DNA of 64,000 bases. Origin: Opisthorchis felineus. Lineage: Eukaryota; Platyhelminthes; Trematoda; Opisthorchiida; Opisthorchiidae. Both the position numbers and the translations under genes were made by a program. Location: positions 389,951 to 453,950 of the forward strand of contig SJOL01006485.1 in NCBI GenBank assembly GCA_004794785.1. Reading direction: 5' to 3'. The notes below the pieces were generated by a model. That model was not told where the DNA came from, searched no databases, and was given only the letters and a program-made list of their open reading frames with translations. Shown here piece by piece: positions 34,398 through 48,477 of this stretch (positions are counted from its first letter, which is position 1; every line of letters starts with the position of its first letter).

Positions 34398-36354
34398 CTG
34401 AAACCACAAATAAGATGAGACTGCTGTGGTCGTGTATCCTCAAGTTCTACCAAGAAGCTCGAAAGATAAGATATGAACACATTCAGCCGGGGAAGTAACT
34501 CCAGATCAAATATGTTCATGAAGGATAGAGAAGTAAAGTGCAGACTTGATGGTTTTAAAGCCTTCAAACAGATGGTTATAAGAAATTAGAATAATAACTT
34601 TCGAGTTTATAGCAAGACCAACCTATCCTATCTTGTCACCTAGTAAACATTTTGGTTAAAGTTGGGAATTCTCATTACTCCGAAGTTGTCTTGCTATCAG
34701 GGGAAGATATATAGTTAAAATGCATTGAACAACTGACTTCCAGCTTTCATTGGGTCTCAGTGAAACCTCTACCGAAAACAGTACGTCAACTTACCTGGAC
34801 GTGCCCACCGGACGCAAGCTCGCAGATTCACTTACCGGTTATCGCATGCGTATATTGCCTACATTGTGTATTTGGACTTCTAATGTAGATATCCACGGCC
34901 TTAAAAGTATCCACAAGCTCGAAAATGCAAAATGGATTACGATGTGACACAATTCAACAGGACTTCCAGTATCCAATGTATTAGTTTTATCCACTTTGTG
35001 CTGACGCATCATGTCTGAAAAATTGAGAGCTCACTTTCCATTCGGAAGGAAGCTTAGGAGATAAAAACATATTTCTCAAACAGGACCGCGTTCAAAACGA
35101 TTCACCCTGACTAGAGTGGAGCGCGTTGAGCGAGCGAACATAACGGTGAATCAAGTTCTCACTACTCCCGAGGTGTCTGGTGCAAAAGATCAAGGTGGTA
35201 GCAGGACAGCTCCTATTCAAAGAGGACGGTTTAGGATACAATCCAAAAGAACAAGTTGGTACGAAATTACTGAGTGGATTTCTGAGTGGTTAAGGCACGA
35301 ACTTACTGACCAGAAGGTCCGTGAATCGCAACCCACCTCTGCATCACGAATGACCCTGTCTAGGCCTGGGTAACCTGGCCTCAGCCCTGTTGATTCTTTC
35401 GGGTGGCATGCCAGTTATGCACCAGACGGGTGTTACAGTGGAACGATTATTGATTATTAAGAAACCCAATCAGTACAATTAACATAGATACGTGTACCAC
35501 CGATTCACGAATGAAAAACGGTAATCTCCACTAGAAAAAATCAAGGAGGGGGGGGTGCTCACTTTGACAAAGGGTCCCATATTGAACCTGCACCTGTTCC
35601 GAGTTAGTTCTCTGGTTACCCAAAGATTCGCAAATTCTTGCCGTAAATGTGAATTCGTGTTTCAATGTGAGGGAAGCAATGTCGACACTTTCATATCATG
35701 CAATGTTTCAGAAGAGCTGTTGAATGCACACCGTTACGAATACACAATGGAGTGGTAGAACAATCGTAAGATCTCTCATAGGTTGGGACTTAACCAGAGT
35801 GAAAAATTAAGATTCCCCTCGTTCGAAACACACAAACATGAGCTTACCTGCGTACAAAAGTGGACTCGCCGAATCTTGTGAAAATATGGAAGGATACCCC
35901 AAGGATGTACATGCAGCCCTTGCCAAAGACGAAATGAGCTTCCACTCGGTAAATTGACGGTTGGAAACCATTAAGAAATACATACAAACTACATATATTC
36001 GGTGCTTGCATATACGTTGAAACCTAAACCCTTATGTGCATCACTAAGCCGACTAGCGCAAACCTATGTATGTTTCCGCACTAGCCAGGTTCAATAGTTA
36101 AGTGGCTTGAGTTGAAACACCAAAATGACCTTGCTCGTTTGCCCTGAGCAAACGAGAGTTATCTAATTTCAGGGTTCATAGTTACGAAGTTCATCCACTA
36201 TCTGCATCCGACCAGAATTCCCGTATCCAGAGTAAGTTTGGGACGGGTCCCTAAAGTTAGAAGCCTCAAATTCTTCGCTGGGGAGGATGTGCACCTCAGA
36301 TATGGAATCTCCAGATTCAGATAACTTCAGAAAAAAACTCATATGAGTACCCAC
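34398..36354. other. PKG intron 4
   Basis: About 2 kb. It holds SINE copy 2 (35270-35460); otherwise nothing is seen. Confidence 0.7.
35270..35460 (+). mobile_element. tRNA-derived SINE, copy 2
   Basis: Same layout as copy 1 at 1585-1780: CTGAGTGGTTAAGGCACGAA, a degraded B box near 35331, the shared GCCTGGGTAACCTGGCCTCAG block, GGGTGTTACAGTGGAACGA, and an ATTATTGATTATTAA tail. About 15-25% different from copy 1 by eye. Confidence 0.75.
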
Positions 36355-36521
36355 CTGCTCCCACATATAAATGTTCTCCGTCGTCACCTTCACGAATAAT
36401 GTAGCAACCGGCCGGAATTTCTTGTTCGTGCATACAGCTGACTATTTCTTGCAGCTGCACCGCATCCAGGTTCACCAACAGACCGTTGCTCCGAAAAGCC
36501 TCCCTGATTTGTTGCCGAGCT
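36355..36521 (-). CDS. PKG: cGMP-dependent protein kinase, exon 4: start of domain A
   Basis: 167 nt encoding residues 312-368. It reads ARQQIREAFRSNGLLVNLDA, then VQLQEIVSCMHEQEIPAGCY, then IIREGDDGEHLYVGA. The pattern of an inter-domain helix, then L..LD..Q..EIV.CM, then G.YIIREGD.G...YV, is the opening half of cyclic-nucleotide-binding domain A in PKG. The donor is GTGGGT. The acceptor is read as CAACTTGCAAG before 36521; an AG two bases further in is possible, but only the first choice keeps phase with exon 3. Confidence 0.94.
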
Positions 36522-38244
36522 CTTGCAAGTTGTAGCAGAAAAACAAGAACACAACCAATGAAAGGAATTCAATCAAATTTGAATATTGTGTCTTAGCCAA
36601 AAACGAACTATCACAAACAAAGTTACTGTGATATTCATAAGCTGCAGGCAACAACAAGCTAGGACGCCGCCTCAGTTCACTGAACCGACGGTACGCAATA
36701 AAACCTACATAGCATAAACTGATACCACGAGGAAATATCCACGCTGGCTCATAAAACAGTGCTTTCGACGTAGACTGAGACCCGATTTACTAACAACAAA
36801 CAGTAAAACAGACGCGACTTCAGTCCCCAACCTTAACGAGACATGACTGAATAATACCAACAAACGCCTTGTCAACTGCCGACAGCTTGAAAGCCGTCAA
36901 TGTTTCTGTAAACTTCAGTAATCCACAAAGAACTGGCTATGACGTTCCCGACTAATAATAATCTCGACTTATCAAGTTGATAAAATTGACGCAAATATGT
37001 CCACTGTATCTTCCACCTGCAAGTAAAGCCAATCTATGATACATAGCCAAGATACACCGTACAGCTATTTTATCTGTGTAGGGATTCAACAGTAGTGTGG
37101 GTCTCTCAATGGAAGTTTGAATATGCGGACTTCCCGTCGGTAGTTGAAAGACAGTGGTTGATTGGCGGCATGAATTATTCACACTCAGGATATAACACGA
37201 TCATCTTTTAATCACAGTTCACGTCACACAATCCGGTATTGACAGTGCCTCGAGTGACGACCGGTATCATGTCCAGCTATTAACCGGAAGTTCGTGCGTT
37301 CGGATCGCCTTGAAATTTCGTGAGGTAGGCACTGTTGATAGTTCCCAACACGAAAAAAAAACGTCATCAATCCTTCCCGATTTAAGTTGTACGATCAAGG
37401 CCTTGTTGGAACTTCAAAATCGCACTACCTACAAACCATAAATGCGGTAGCTGAAAATCACTTTCAAAATAAATTGGGTGCTGTCGTAGTAGCCGTTTTA
37501 AAAAGGTACCACAACCGCACACTGCTCTCGTATAAGAATATTGTGGGAGTTCCAAACCGAGAATTTCGCAGTGCCTCTAAAAAGCGGCCATTGCTGTTTT
37601 GGTGGAAATCACGCCAAATGAAACAGACATGGCAAACTGCAGACTTCGCAGTTATTACCTGTCCACAGCTACCCAAGCAACGTCACTAACAAGGATAAAG
37701 TTCACGCACTGAATCATGACATTGCGTAGCTCCCACGCTATCCGTAAGGAGCCGGGAAGCCTGGCCGCTGAGATGACGAGGTTATATTTGGACGATCAAG
37801 GTTCGATCTCCAACAGAAGCCCAAGAATGACCCGTTCTGAAAATATGTACATACTTTGTCGCAGCAACAGGTACTTCGTGCTCAAGGATGCTTTATCATA
37901 TACATCCACAGAACACTCATGTAAGTTACAAATCAAGAGAGTGGTGAAATGTTCTCCATCAAAAGACGGACGAAAATTAAATAAAATGGATCATATTTCA
38001 GTCAGGAGATACTGTCACCAAGTAATCTAATACGCAAACTGAAAGATTAGGCATCACTCGAAAAACAATTGATAGGGACAACCGTTGACCCAATCAAGGT
38101 CGGATACCCTGCAACCTCATGGACGGAGTGAATGTCCTTTAGAAACGACGACAGTGCAACCCAAGCGATTTGCGAAACCTACATTTCATCGGCAATTCTA
38201 TACATCAAATTGTGACATTCAACTCAGGCAAGAGCCTCACTTAC
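36522..38244. other. PKG intron 3
   Basis: About 1.7 kb. A possible SINE of the second family is at 37262-37362. Otherwise no features. Confidence 0.6.
37262..37362 (+). mobile_element. Possible SINE, second family, copy 2
   Basis: GTGCGTTCGGATCGCC resembles a B box, and GAGGTAGGCACTGTTGATAG then TTCCCAA matches the 3' part of the candidate at 20594-20700. A run of nine A follows at about 37353. Confidence 0.35.
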
Positions 38245-38495
38245 GCAGCATTTTTTTCGTGGTATTTCAATTCTATGGTAGTACGGATAGACTCGCCAGA
38301 AACGCCTAACCGCTTCCGCAGCAAAAGTGCTGCTGCAGGTGGGCGAGGTGAACCGGGAGTTTCGCTGCTTGGGGTGGTAACGGGCTGCTCTTCACCAGTA
38401 GTAGTATGACCTTCGGGAATAGAAGCAAGAGGCTCGTGACGCATCATCGCAGTTTCTTCCGAGGGGGAAGCGTTTTTTTCCCCTTCTCCGGTGAC
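38245..38495 (-). CDS. PKG: cGMP-dependent protein kinase, exon 3: pseudosubstrate region
   Basis: 251 nt encoding residues 229-312. The first two thirds are acidic and Pro/Ser/Thr-rich (for example TTTGEEQPVTTPSSETPGSP). Then comes RKRLGVSGES (288-297), which fits the autoinhibitory pseudosubstrate of PKG: basic residues, then a small hydrophobic run and G/S, lying between zipper and domain A. It ends ELKYHEKNA and splices (donor GTAAGT at 38239-38244) to give KNAARQQ. The acceptor is chosen as AACCAAG after a run of ten C; it is the one that keeps phase 0 with exon 2. The 5' boundary is therefore less certain than the 3' one. Confidence 0.85.
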
Positions 38496-39628
38496 CTTGG
38501 TTGGGGGGGGGGACGTAAACAGACCGAGAATTGTCAAGACTCCAAAAAACATAATCAGGACTAGATTGGGTGAAAAATGGCGAATGTTCAAAATTAGAAG
38601 AATAAGGTGAGATGAACTCATCTAAAGCCATTCCGGTTCCGTGGGAAAGTAATTCACTTATTACGTCAAAGGATAAATAAGCATCATGGATTCCAATAGA
38701 GTGCACGGTTTTATTATCCAAAATCTGAACAGCGTCGCGTTTTTCAGGTTATCTTAGTAACCGCTTCACTCAACACAACTAATGACATCATTCAGCGTTA
38801 AGGACACCGTGGGAGAAATATGAAATCACCGTAGTTATTGGCTGTTAGTGTATTGGTGCAATTTCGGTTGTCAAAAAATGGCCGTCCATTTTGACGTTTT
38901 GTCGGAATGTCCAAAGATCTCGAATAGAAGAGTGAGCAGCTACAGCCCTGAAAGTGAAATAAGCATCACCTCCAAAAGACTCAACAACTGTTGCGAGGCA
39001 ACAAAAGAACATGAGGTGTTGGTGGTTCGAGAAGCGACTGGCACAGAAGAAACGCATGCACATTAACAAAAACACAATCGGTTCATTCCGTTCAAATCAG
39101 TCTATGGGTTTCTCTGAACAGCCTCAATTTCGTCTTCATTTGTCACAGTCACCTTTCCTTTACGAAACATGGTGATCCACTTCCTCGTTGTTTTCACACA
39201 ACCTTGTAGAGACTTAATGACATATCAGTCGTCTTTTGACATGACCGAGCATGACAAGACATACACCGGTAAGAGAATAGATTAGACAACCAATTTGGCC
39301 ATTCCAAACCATTTTGTGTGGGCGGTTTCGTGTTAACAACCCAACAGAGTGGATAATTGGCCAGAGAAAACACGAAAACCATCAACATTCTCAGGATAAG
39401 TTCATAGACATGCATCTTTGGAACTAAGGATGGATTATGACTTGCAGACACGCCACGGACAACGGACTCGGGCGGCTGTGATTCAGGACTCAGGAGGCCG
39501 GATCATTCTCACACAGGAGATGACCGAAGTAGTCGACGTTAGGAGGCCCGTCTGCGTTTTGTTCTCCTTTTAAGACTTCCGGGGCGGATAAGATATAGGG
39601 CCGTTCAATCAAAACCTTACCGCTCCTG

Positions 39629-40440
39629 GCGAAATACACTCACTTGCATACCAGTGTGGTTTTGACCTGAGGCTCACCTGGAACTCAGCTTAATCTTATA
39701 GATTGTTTCCAGCAATCTGTTGGACCACGTCGAGTTACGCGCAAAACCCCAAAAGCCAAATCGTTCAAATGGAGGTTTATCTACAAATGCGGTACTATAA
39801 ATACAATAATAAAATAATAAAACTGTACAAACCTCAAATCGTGGGACTACGCCGGCTTCTATATACCGGTTTAGGAACTGCTAATTCCTAACGGATCCCA
39901 AAGTTTACACCGACTCAAAGCCACGTGTTTACAAGATAGCGAAACCACGTGTCGGCTCAAACAACACGTGCGATGACAAGGTCAAAGAACCGTTTACGTT
40001 CAGGTCAAAGACAAGAATGTTGGTATAGGCGCAAAACCGAAATAACAAAAAGGGAGAATGCCGTTGTACAAAATAGGGATAGAAGAAAAGAATCAACAAA
40101 TCTCTCATTTACGATGTTTATGAGTGGTGTATTACGTCTATACAATGTATCGCGACATCTCGAATATCTTACCAACTGAAACATGAGGCGGCCTGGTGCG
40201 GCACTTTCAGTTGCTTAAAAACATCATAAACGAGAGATTCAGCTGGGTTCCAGGTGAGTCTCCCGTCAAAACCGAATTGGTATGTAAATAAGTGTATTTC
40301 GCTCATTTCGTGCAATTTGGGTCCAAGTATAAAATAAGGTTGACGGAAACACGGGGACTACACCTACCTGATCAGCCCCAAGAAGGGCAAAACCGGTCGT
40401 GGTCTGTCGAAAAGTTTTCAGCAGCCCTATGACTAGTGTG
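39629..40440. repeat. Dispersed repeat R1, interrupted copy
   Basis: Left arm 39629-39691 (GCGAAATACACTCACTTGC ...) and right arm 40240-40302 are inverted to each other but more diverged than at 4.6 kb. The inner block with GAAACATGAGGCGGCCTGG lies at about 40100-40235, and roughly 400 bases of unrelated sequence sit between it and the left arm. The right arm runs on through the spacer into the reverse of the block seen at 4492-4588, ending near 40425. Confidence 0.8.
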
Positions 40441-42149
40441 GTACGTCTTACCGCTCCTATTTCATGCAGATTAGTACCAATTTGATCGCTAAATTTTACT
40501 AATAACTTCTTCAGTTCCAGTATTTCTGCGGCAATTGATCCCGAACTAGCATACCACAAGTGGAAATGTGGGGTTTTGGGGTGTATTTTTGAATGTTTCA
40601 GCCGATATTCTTATTTGAACATGAGGTATAAATTCATGCAAGCTTATTCAGATAGCATTCAAGAGACAGAAATCAGCAGTGTGTGGAAGGAAAAAGCAAC
40701 GAAAAAAAAAAACAAAATTTATCTGCCTCATATTGGTCATCCTATAGATGTAAGTTTGTGCGGAACCAACAAATGTCTACGGCAAAACCAGACGCAAGTG
40801 AAGCATACAAATTCTTATCAAGGTCGAGGTGCATATAATCCTGCGATGTTGTGTTCCAAGTTCGAACCCCTCATTGCTGCAGTCCAAACTAGGCAACAGA
40901 CAGACAGTTCTAGTTTCATTGGGAACACCTGCGCGTAACTTAATTCTACATCAGCCTAATTCATTTCGAAAGGCAATTAACAGCCTGCATGTTGTTTTTA
41001 ACCTAAGCAGCTGATCAAGTTCCAGGTCATTCGGTCATTCGGTCGATTACCGTCTACCTTTGTTAACCTAGATATGGACTACGCACTTCTAGCATGCTTC
41101 AAACGGATTTATCTCCCATCAAATGAGCTTAACCATATCAATCGACACAATTAGTTTTATGGCATTGTTTCAACAAAAGTCAAAATTTTCCAAATCGCTG
41201 TGTCCTAAACCAGTTCAAGCATTCCAATATGACGTGATTGGTGACCCACCAGCGCGGATCCAACACGGACAAAGCACACTGAGTTGACACGACCTTCACT
41301 ACCGAGCAGATTCTAAGCTCTACTTTCTGCCAGGACGGTACAAATTCTTTCGAGTTGCGACAAAAGGTCAGCTGGCTCGCAGCGACAACATACTAGCCAC
41401 TATCGTTTTGTGTTACTTGATAGCATATCAGCCGATTTCAAATAGGTGTTTACTCGTTGCTATGAACAACGAGCGGAGCAAGTGGCCCGAAACCGTTATC
41501 ATATCCCCAAACACGTTACTGCGGTCAAGGTCGATGGAGGTGTCGAGTTTGTACTGAAACGCTCTGTTCGCTATCGTAACAACGAGCCAATATGTAAAAA
41601 CTGGAGCTGGTAACTGGTACCTGCGCACTTTCGCCTCCAGAGATGAACGTAGTTTGAAACTGCGAGTGGTACAACTTGAGGGTTTCGTTTGAAATAGCTA
41701 ACAAAAGTCTCATCGAATTGACAGGTATGTCTGTTGATTCACCATGTCTGGTAACTTACTTTTGGTTTTCTGATGACACATGTTAGCTTTAAGTAGAAAC
41801 ACAAAAAGTCGTAGCAGCTGGAGTACCGTTTCCTTACTGAATACTAAATAGAATATGAATGGACGGGAGGACTTTTATGAAGACGATGACTCTAACCATT
41901 CCGTCACCACTTGCCAACACAACTGGAAGCGCATTGATGTCAGTCATAAGTAACTAGCCTTAGGAGGTTTGGTTTCTCTTCATTTCTGAATGACTGATTT
42001 GGAGTTGGCTTGCCGACTGTACCAATCTATTGTTGAGTGAAAATGCCCAGCAGTTTTTGTTTTCAAAAGGCCGAGCAAACTGGTATTCCGCATTTGTCAT
42101 CTCTGACGTTCAGTTAAACAACTGTCACAATTTTATTTTCCCACTGAAC

Positions 42150-42370
42150 ATCATCCGGCGGAATAACTGACAACATAACCAAGAACCTAGTCCCCTGGTG
42201 AACCCTAGGAAGGACGAAAGCGGATGTGGGCTGCCCAAGAGCGATAACCAACCTTATAGGTAGTGCCATACCAGGGAAGACACTTTGAAATCGTCCAAGC
42301 TGAAACATGAAACGGCCTGTGCATCCATTTCAGTTGGTGAATACCACAAACGAGAGAGTAAGTTGAGTCT
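42150..42370. repeat. Dispersed repeat R1, diverged copy
   Basis: GTGGGCTGCCCAAGAGCGAT then AACCAACCTTATAGGTAGTG, followed by GCTGAAACATGAAACGGCCT and ACAAACGAGAG. Here the two R1 blocks are joined head to tail, which points to a tandem junction. Confidence 0.65.
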
Positions 42371-44439
42371 CCGGTTGTCTTCATCCTGATTTAAAAAAGG
42401 GTGTCTAACTCCCAGTCTCAATGGATTCACCAGGATCTTAACGTAGGAAAGATACCTCAAATGTCGGTTTGAATCGATATCCAATGGGGTATTTGCTCAA
42501 CCACAGCGTCTTAGTCCGTGCAATACGCTATCAGTAACTGGCGAAATTGGTCTATTTAGGGACCGAAGTAATACCGGAATCGTTGAAGAAAGGTAAACGT
42601 CCTCTGTGAGTCGTTATTGAAGTGAGTGCTTTTAGATGGTAAACGACTTTGTCTCCGATCGCTTTTTCAGCGATCATCTAGTAAACAGTAAATTGCTGAA
42701 GGACACCAGAACTTGCCTATTGGTGCTGTAACCTACTTGAAGAGTTCGCAAGGCAATCCACAAGATTCTGCGTGATACCAGCTTAATGTGGTATTCTAGT
42801 AGTAAAGCTTAGATCAGTCCAACGCGATAACGACTCACTTTAATAGCCCTATCGTAAGCAATTAGTACTACTCGGATGAGGTTATCCTTTAGGTTAAGAT
42901 GTCATTTTCATGCCGGGGTGAAAGTGCGCACACGAAAGATATAGGCAGATCCACACTGTCGTTGTGTAAAGGCTATTGCAATCGGTCTAATATATTACCT
43001 CTACTGGAATGTCATCTAATGAATATCAAAGTGTTTAGCCACAGGCACACCTAGTAAACGATCGGTTCCGTGTGATGCACTGTTTGCTCTTTAAACGGAG
43101 TACTATGTACCAAGGCTAAGAGCATCAATGCGTTTGTGATAAACTGCAAAAAGTGCGGGCATCGGGTATGGACGCAACAGCCTCTTGCCGCAATACCTCA
43201 TGCTATTAACCCGTTATTCCTTTGAAAGTGTTATCGTTTTAGCGCACGCTTCGAAATAAGGTCAGGGATTCTAATAGTAGGATGTGTTCGCCAGTACGAA
43301 GGGATACCCCCTGAAAATCCCTGAAATGTGACAGGTTCATGAAATCAACAAAGTTGATACATCTTGAACTGGAGGCACAAATGCGAAAGTGAACTAAGTC
43401 AGTCAAGATGAGGCAAAGACGTAATCCGCATATATAACGCTGTTCGAATTGTCACATGTGATAAATCTATGCCGTGAGGGTAAGAACAGAAAGGGAGATT
43501 TAACAGAAAAGAACCCAACCCACGCCGAGTTGTCCATGATATAGTTTGTATTACTTGTATAAGATGCAAAACTTGTATGCATTACAAGGGGAAAAGTAGC
43601 CTATGGTACTGTCCGAGGACAAAACAAACGAAATGTCTTACCGAAAAGCTCACAAACTGCTACTCGGTGCTAGCACTCATCACTTAGCTGAAAATTGAGC
43701 GCAGTGTCAGACGACGGACCTATTCACCAACAATCGCCCGCGGCGTAGAATCTACTAAGGTTGAGTTCCCTGTTGGCTGAAGTCTAACGCGTCAAGTACC
43801 ACCTAACTATGTAGACCTAGTCCAGTTCCGAGTTTAGTGAGAACACGTTCGTAGCCATCACACTATAGAAATATTAACATACTGGATTCCGTCAGCGGTT
43901 AAATAACCAATCTGCTTCAAAGTCAATGAACTACCTCATCTGACCCATCCGCGGTGGATAAAATAGTGAGTCGGATTTGCAGTCCCGAAATGCCAAGAAC
44001 GAGAACTGAAAGCATACGACGCATTGTCAGATACCTTCTACGGAGACTATCTCAAAGGTAGCGGAAAGAGTTGCTCATCCTTTCTTCCATTGTTTGCTTG
44101 ATGGAGTACTGTTGAAGCGACTTTTGTAACAAGTAGGGACTCTACATATCTAGACATATTAGACCATAAAAGAATGCGTGTTGTCGCAAAACAGGGCAAG
44201 ATACACAGGCAACAGGTTAATTACAAATACTCCGTCTTTCACTAGCGGCTATTTCGGTACCTTTGTACTACTCCATCGCCCATCAACCTTTGGATAAACT
44301 TTCGCTTCCAAGAACTTGATTTGGACCAATTAGGTTGACGCGCCAACCTCAACTCCCTTCCTAGTACCATAGCCAACTCAATACGGCGAGTTTCACAGGG
44401 CAACTAGTTTCAGGAATATTTTACGCACGACTCAAGCAG

Positions 44440-44600
44440 AACATAAGGTTGACGAAAAATAGGGATTGTGTCCACCTGATAAATCCTGAGGGGCGAAACC
44501 GGTCGTGGGCTGTCGAGGAGTTCTCACGAATCTTATGAGCAGTGCGTTCAGTCTAAGCGATGTTCACCTTCGTTTGTTCATTTAGCAGTTCGTGCCAATT
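44440..44600. repeat. Dispersed repeat R1, partial copy
   Basis: ATAAGGTTGACG ... GAAACCGGTCGTGGGCTGTC ... CTTATGAGCAGTGCGTT. It matches the reverse of the 4492-4588 block and continues into the next block as at 42.2 kb. Confidence 0.7.
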
Positions 44601-47600
44601 TTGCCTTCCAGATAACGCCTCAATTAGAACTAAAATGCTGTTTAAGTATTACTCTCTTACCCCTTTTAGATGGATATCATAGGCAGCCTTTTGTACGTAC
44701 GGTGTACACCGCTCGAAGCTTGGTGACACAAATGTGAAAACTGCTCCTTGGCTTCATTTCATCACATCTACTCTTGTTGTCTGTTTTCGTGTGCAGTGAC
44801 GATGGTGGCGTAAGTGAAGCATGAGTTGGGGGAGACTACTCAGTTTCCAAAACAGCCTTGCTTAGTTATGGACCTGAATGTACTTTGGTGTTGGTAACCC
44901 GGTTGAAAGAGATGAACAGTGATTTGCTACTATGATAACGGCAATATTCTAACCTAACCGGTGCGGTTTGTGTGTTGGTTAGTGAGGCGCATACCACGGT
45001 GTACCGAGGCGTCCGCGTCACTGGCGCTGAAGCAATTGATGCATACAACATCAGCTTAGGTTATTTGCGTGAGATAAGGTCAACAAGGATACCATGAAAA
45101 CAAAGTCCGTTTTCTCCGCGTCAGTAAACATGGTGATTTGACCGATCAGTCTGGGAAGATGTGACCTTGGGTGAGTCATAAAATGGAGCGAAGTTGAATC
45201 AACCGATCAGTTTTATGTCCAATACTTGATTTCTATTTAGAGGATGGGATCATTCCATAACATAAAGTGGTGTTTGACGGTCGCTCAGAAGGCACATGTT
45301 CTCGAGCTGTCGTATTCAGGATCCACTGATAGCTCCGTGTTTATTTTCTTGAGGGCGTATCGCAAAACCATTTGTAACACCATAGTTCGTGAGAAACTGC
45401 TTCAGCAGAACATTGAAGTGGCGCACTAACGGGCAAATCATACATCACGTCAAAAGTTCAAGGGATCAACCATGTCAATTTTCAATGGTTCCAAATGCAG
45501 ATTGCAACAAAAATGAGTCCTAACGTTTAAGGCATCAAAAGGATCGTTTCGATTTTTCAAAGACAGGCGTGCTCTGAATACGCACAAGATAAGAGGATAA
45601 GAGTAAAAGAATATGCCAAAAAAGATTATGAATTTCGCACAAACATCCTGATGATAGTAGTCAACTCTGACTAAAAGGATGTATTTAATTGCCCATGAAA
45701 CCGCGCTACACTATTCTACTTTACCTCATAAGAAATCAAGGGGCATCGGGCGACCAGTGGGAATAAACATCGAGTATCTATGTTAACTTGTGGAAATACA
45801 GGTGAAAAACTGATACCGTTCGTAATAAACAAGTACCGATTTCCAGAATGTTTCAAGGGCGTTGGTTTAACACATTCCCTGTACATCCAAGCAAGCATTT
45901 ACAATGTGTCGGTATGACAAATTCTTTGTTCCGGAGTTGGTTAGTGGATGTAAAAAGATAGATGATTGCTCACGAAAGACAAATAGTTATACTCGTTGGG
46001 AATGCTCTCTCACGCCGGTTGTAGGCTGAATTTTGCAATGTCCGGCTAGTATACTTAGCTGCAAGTTGCAAGTTCGCTATCCAGCCGGCGAATCAGGGTG
46101 TCATCTGGTCCCTCAAATACAAGTTTTGACAAACTTTGCTCCACCTTGTATTCAACCCCATATAAAAATGGTTCATGAAGATTGATCGCGCCGCATGAAT
46201 GGGCCGCGAGCAATGTCGTTAAGCTAAAAAGATTGGAACGCACTTCATCCCCATACACTAGTCAATGTTTTCAAAAAGAGGCAGTTATGTCACATGAGGA
46301 CAGTGATCGAATGGGGCAACCGGAGACAGAAAAAAATTCCAGAGTACGTCGAAACGGACGGTATTTTACTTCATCAGGAAAGGGGCAGATTGACCATGAA
46401 TTTAATGAAGTGACTTCGAGGAGAACTTAAGTTTATCAGGATAGGGGGGAACGAGCCGCAGCATTCGATAAGGAAAAACAAATGTTTATTTCGAAGATGA
46501 AGGAAGTGAAAACCATAAAGGAGACATAACATCCAATGAAGCAAGCAGGACATTCAGCCTTTTTTGAAACGCTTTGCAATTAAACATAAATTGGTATCTG
46601 ACAGATGGATTGAGTGCACCAGTGAATTAATCCTACTGTGGATACCTATATTGGCCAGCTGGAGCTTTGGTAAGTAAGTGATCGTACGGAATGAATATTG
46701 TATAACAAGTTTTCAACAAAATGCTGATTTCTCCATTGTGTTCATCATATATAGGGAGTATAGGAAATTTAGGTGAGTTCGCTGATTGCCTTTATTCATC
46801 CAAATCGTGTCGTCCACCACAAGCCATACCACGGGATTCACACTGTAATGATGGTCGGAGTAAATCTTAGGATTGTAAATGAAATGGTATAGGGTGGTTC
46901 CAGATGACTCAGGTCGGAGAAGTGCGTCGCGAAACCTAAATAAATTTTGAAATAAATGGACTAATTCCACCAGCCGCCATATGGAATTAGCGCGTCTTTC
47001 TGTTAGCATGCAGCAGCGCTCAAGCCCGGTACCGTAAAGCAGCGCGCGCTTAACCGGTCCGTACAAGATGTATCCTCCTCCGCAGGCTCTCAGTGGAAAT
47101 GGGACAACACTAAGTGGATCACTGCGTCAGTCGTAGATCGTAATTGGTCGTATGTAGGGTATGCGTTGCATTTAGGATATACAGCGGGGGTTTTATTCCA
47201 GCATGACAGCGCGCGGAAAGCTCAGTTGTCCGGCGGGATGACTAATTAGGGAATTTCTGCAGTAATTATAAATAACTGAACAACCAGTAAATCAACAAAA
47301 GTATTCAGAGACTGCATCCCAGATTACCAAGATATGCTAATCAGTTTGTCACGATCGGACATCCGGACAGCACCGCTTTTGAAGTCTATCTATAAGTCTA
47401 TCTAGCCAATCCAATCAGTCCAATGACGTAGCCATGGTCAATCTTGCTTGCATGTTCCACAAAATAGTTTCCGGGACGTGAGTCCGACTCAAAGTTCATA
47501 CAGTCAGTTAGTTGTTGTGAGAGATCATTAGCATTGCCCTGAGATAGAAGGCATTAGGAATGTGGTATCCGTTACCGGATTTACCAGCCGCATCAGATCA

Positions 47601-48477
47601 ATAGAATTCAAAACAGTAAAGTTAACAACACATGCCACTCAACCGCGCACTGATGTCTCCAAGACTGGTGACGAAAAGTCTGTAAGCAAATTGACAAACC
47701 CGGCAAACGGACCAACAGCCAACTGAGCTACAACCAACATCACATGCCATTTCCTTAAAATAGTATATGGAACAGTCGGGGCGCAACTTGGCCCGTTTAA
47801 ACCCGAGAAAAACACGGAGGTAGAGAGAAGAAAGGTAAACAGCCAAAGGAATGCATAACCGACAAACTATGAGTGTTGCATATGGGAGCGAAAACAAAAA
47901 AGCATGGATGGACACCACTCGCGTGCCCCACCAGGGTCAGACTAATGTACCTAATTAGGGTAAATGACAAGCAGCTCCGTCTAAATTACGGGGATCGCAG
48001 AATATCAAATCAAGCACCATCCTACATACAGCACGTGTTACGCGTTAAGCGGGCGCGGAGCATCACACTAAGCAGGGCACTTGGTTTTCTACATTTATCT
48101 CGCATTCTTGTCCTGTATTCTTAGGAACCTGGCCTTGTTTTGATTCTCCAGAGAGCAGTAACTCTGTGCGACAGAACACTGTATCTGAAAATCGACTACC
48201 CTAATAAGCTCGATGTTGAGGGCGGCTCTACAAAAAACGTAACATTTATGAGTTCAACATTCTACTTTTATGGGTGAAACAGATAAGTCTAGGCACAACG
48301 GAAATAAGTGGAGCGTTTTCCACAAGTAGGTCGTATATATATGGGGAACTGCAGCGTACGCACACTGCGACATTTTAGACAATTTCTACACAGTCATGAA
48401 CAGGGGTACTGCTAAGTAAATGCTAACTACATAAAAATCTGCGACCTGTTAGGGTGCGAGATATGACAGAGTCGAAT

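Noticed and set aside
38392..38721. Alternative minus-strand frame (109 codons) over the start of PKG exon 3
   Set aside because: It runs out of frame with the pseudosubstrate segment and with the exon 4 junction.
46713..47066. Minus-strand frame with VKRALLYGTGLERCC, resembling the RT 'LLYG.E' block
   Set aside because: Only a few residues match; the blocks expected to follow (DHRCLR, LRWLGH) are absent.
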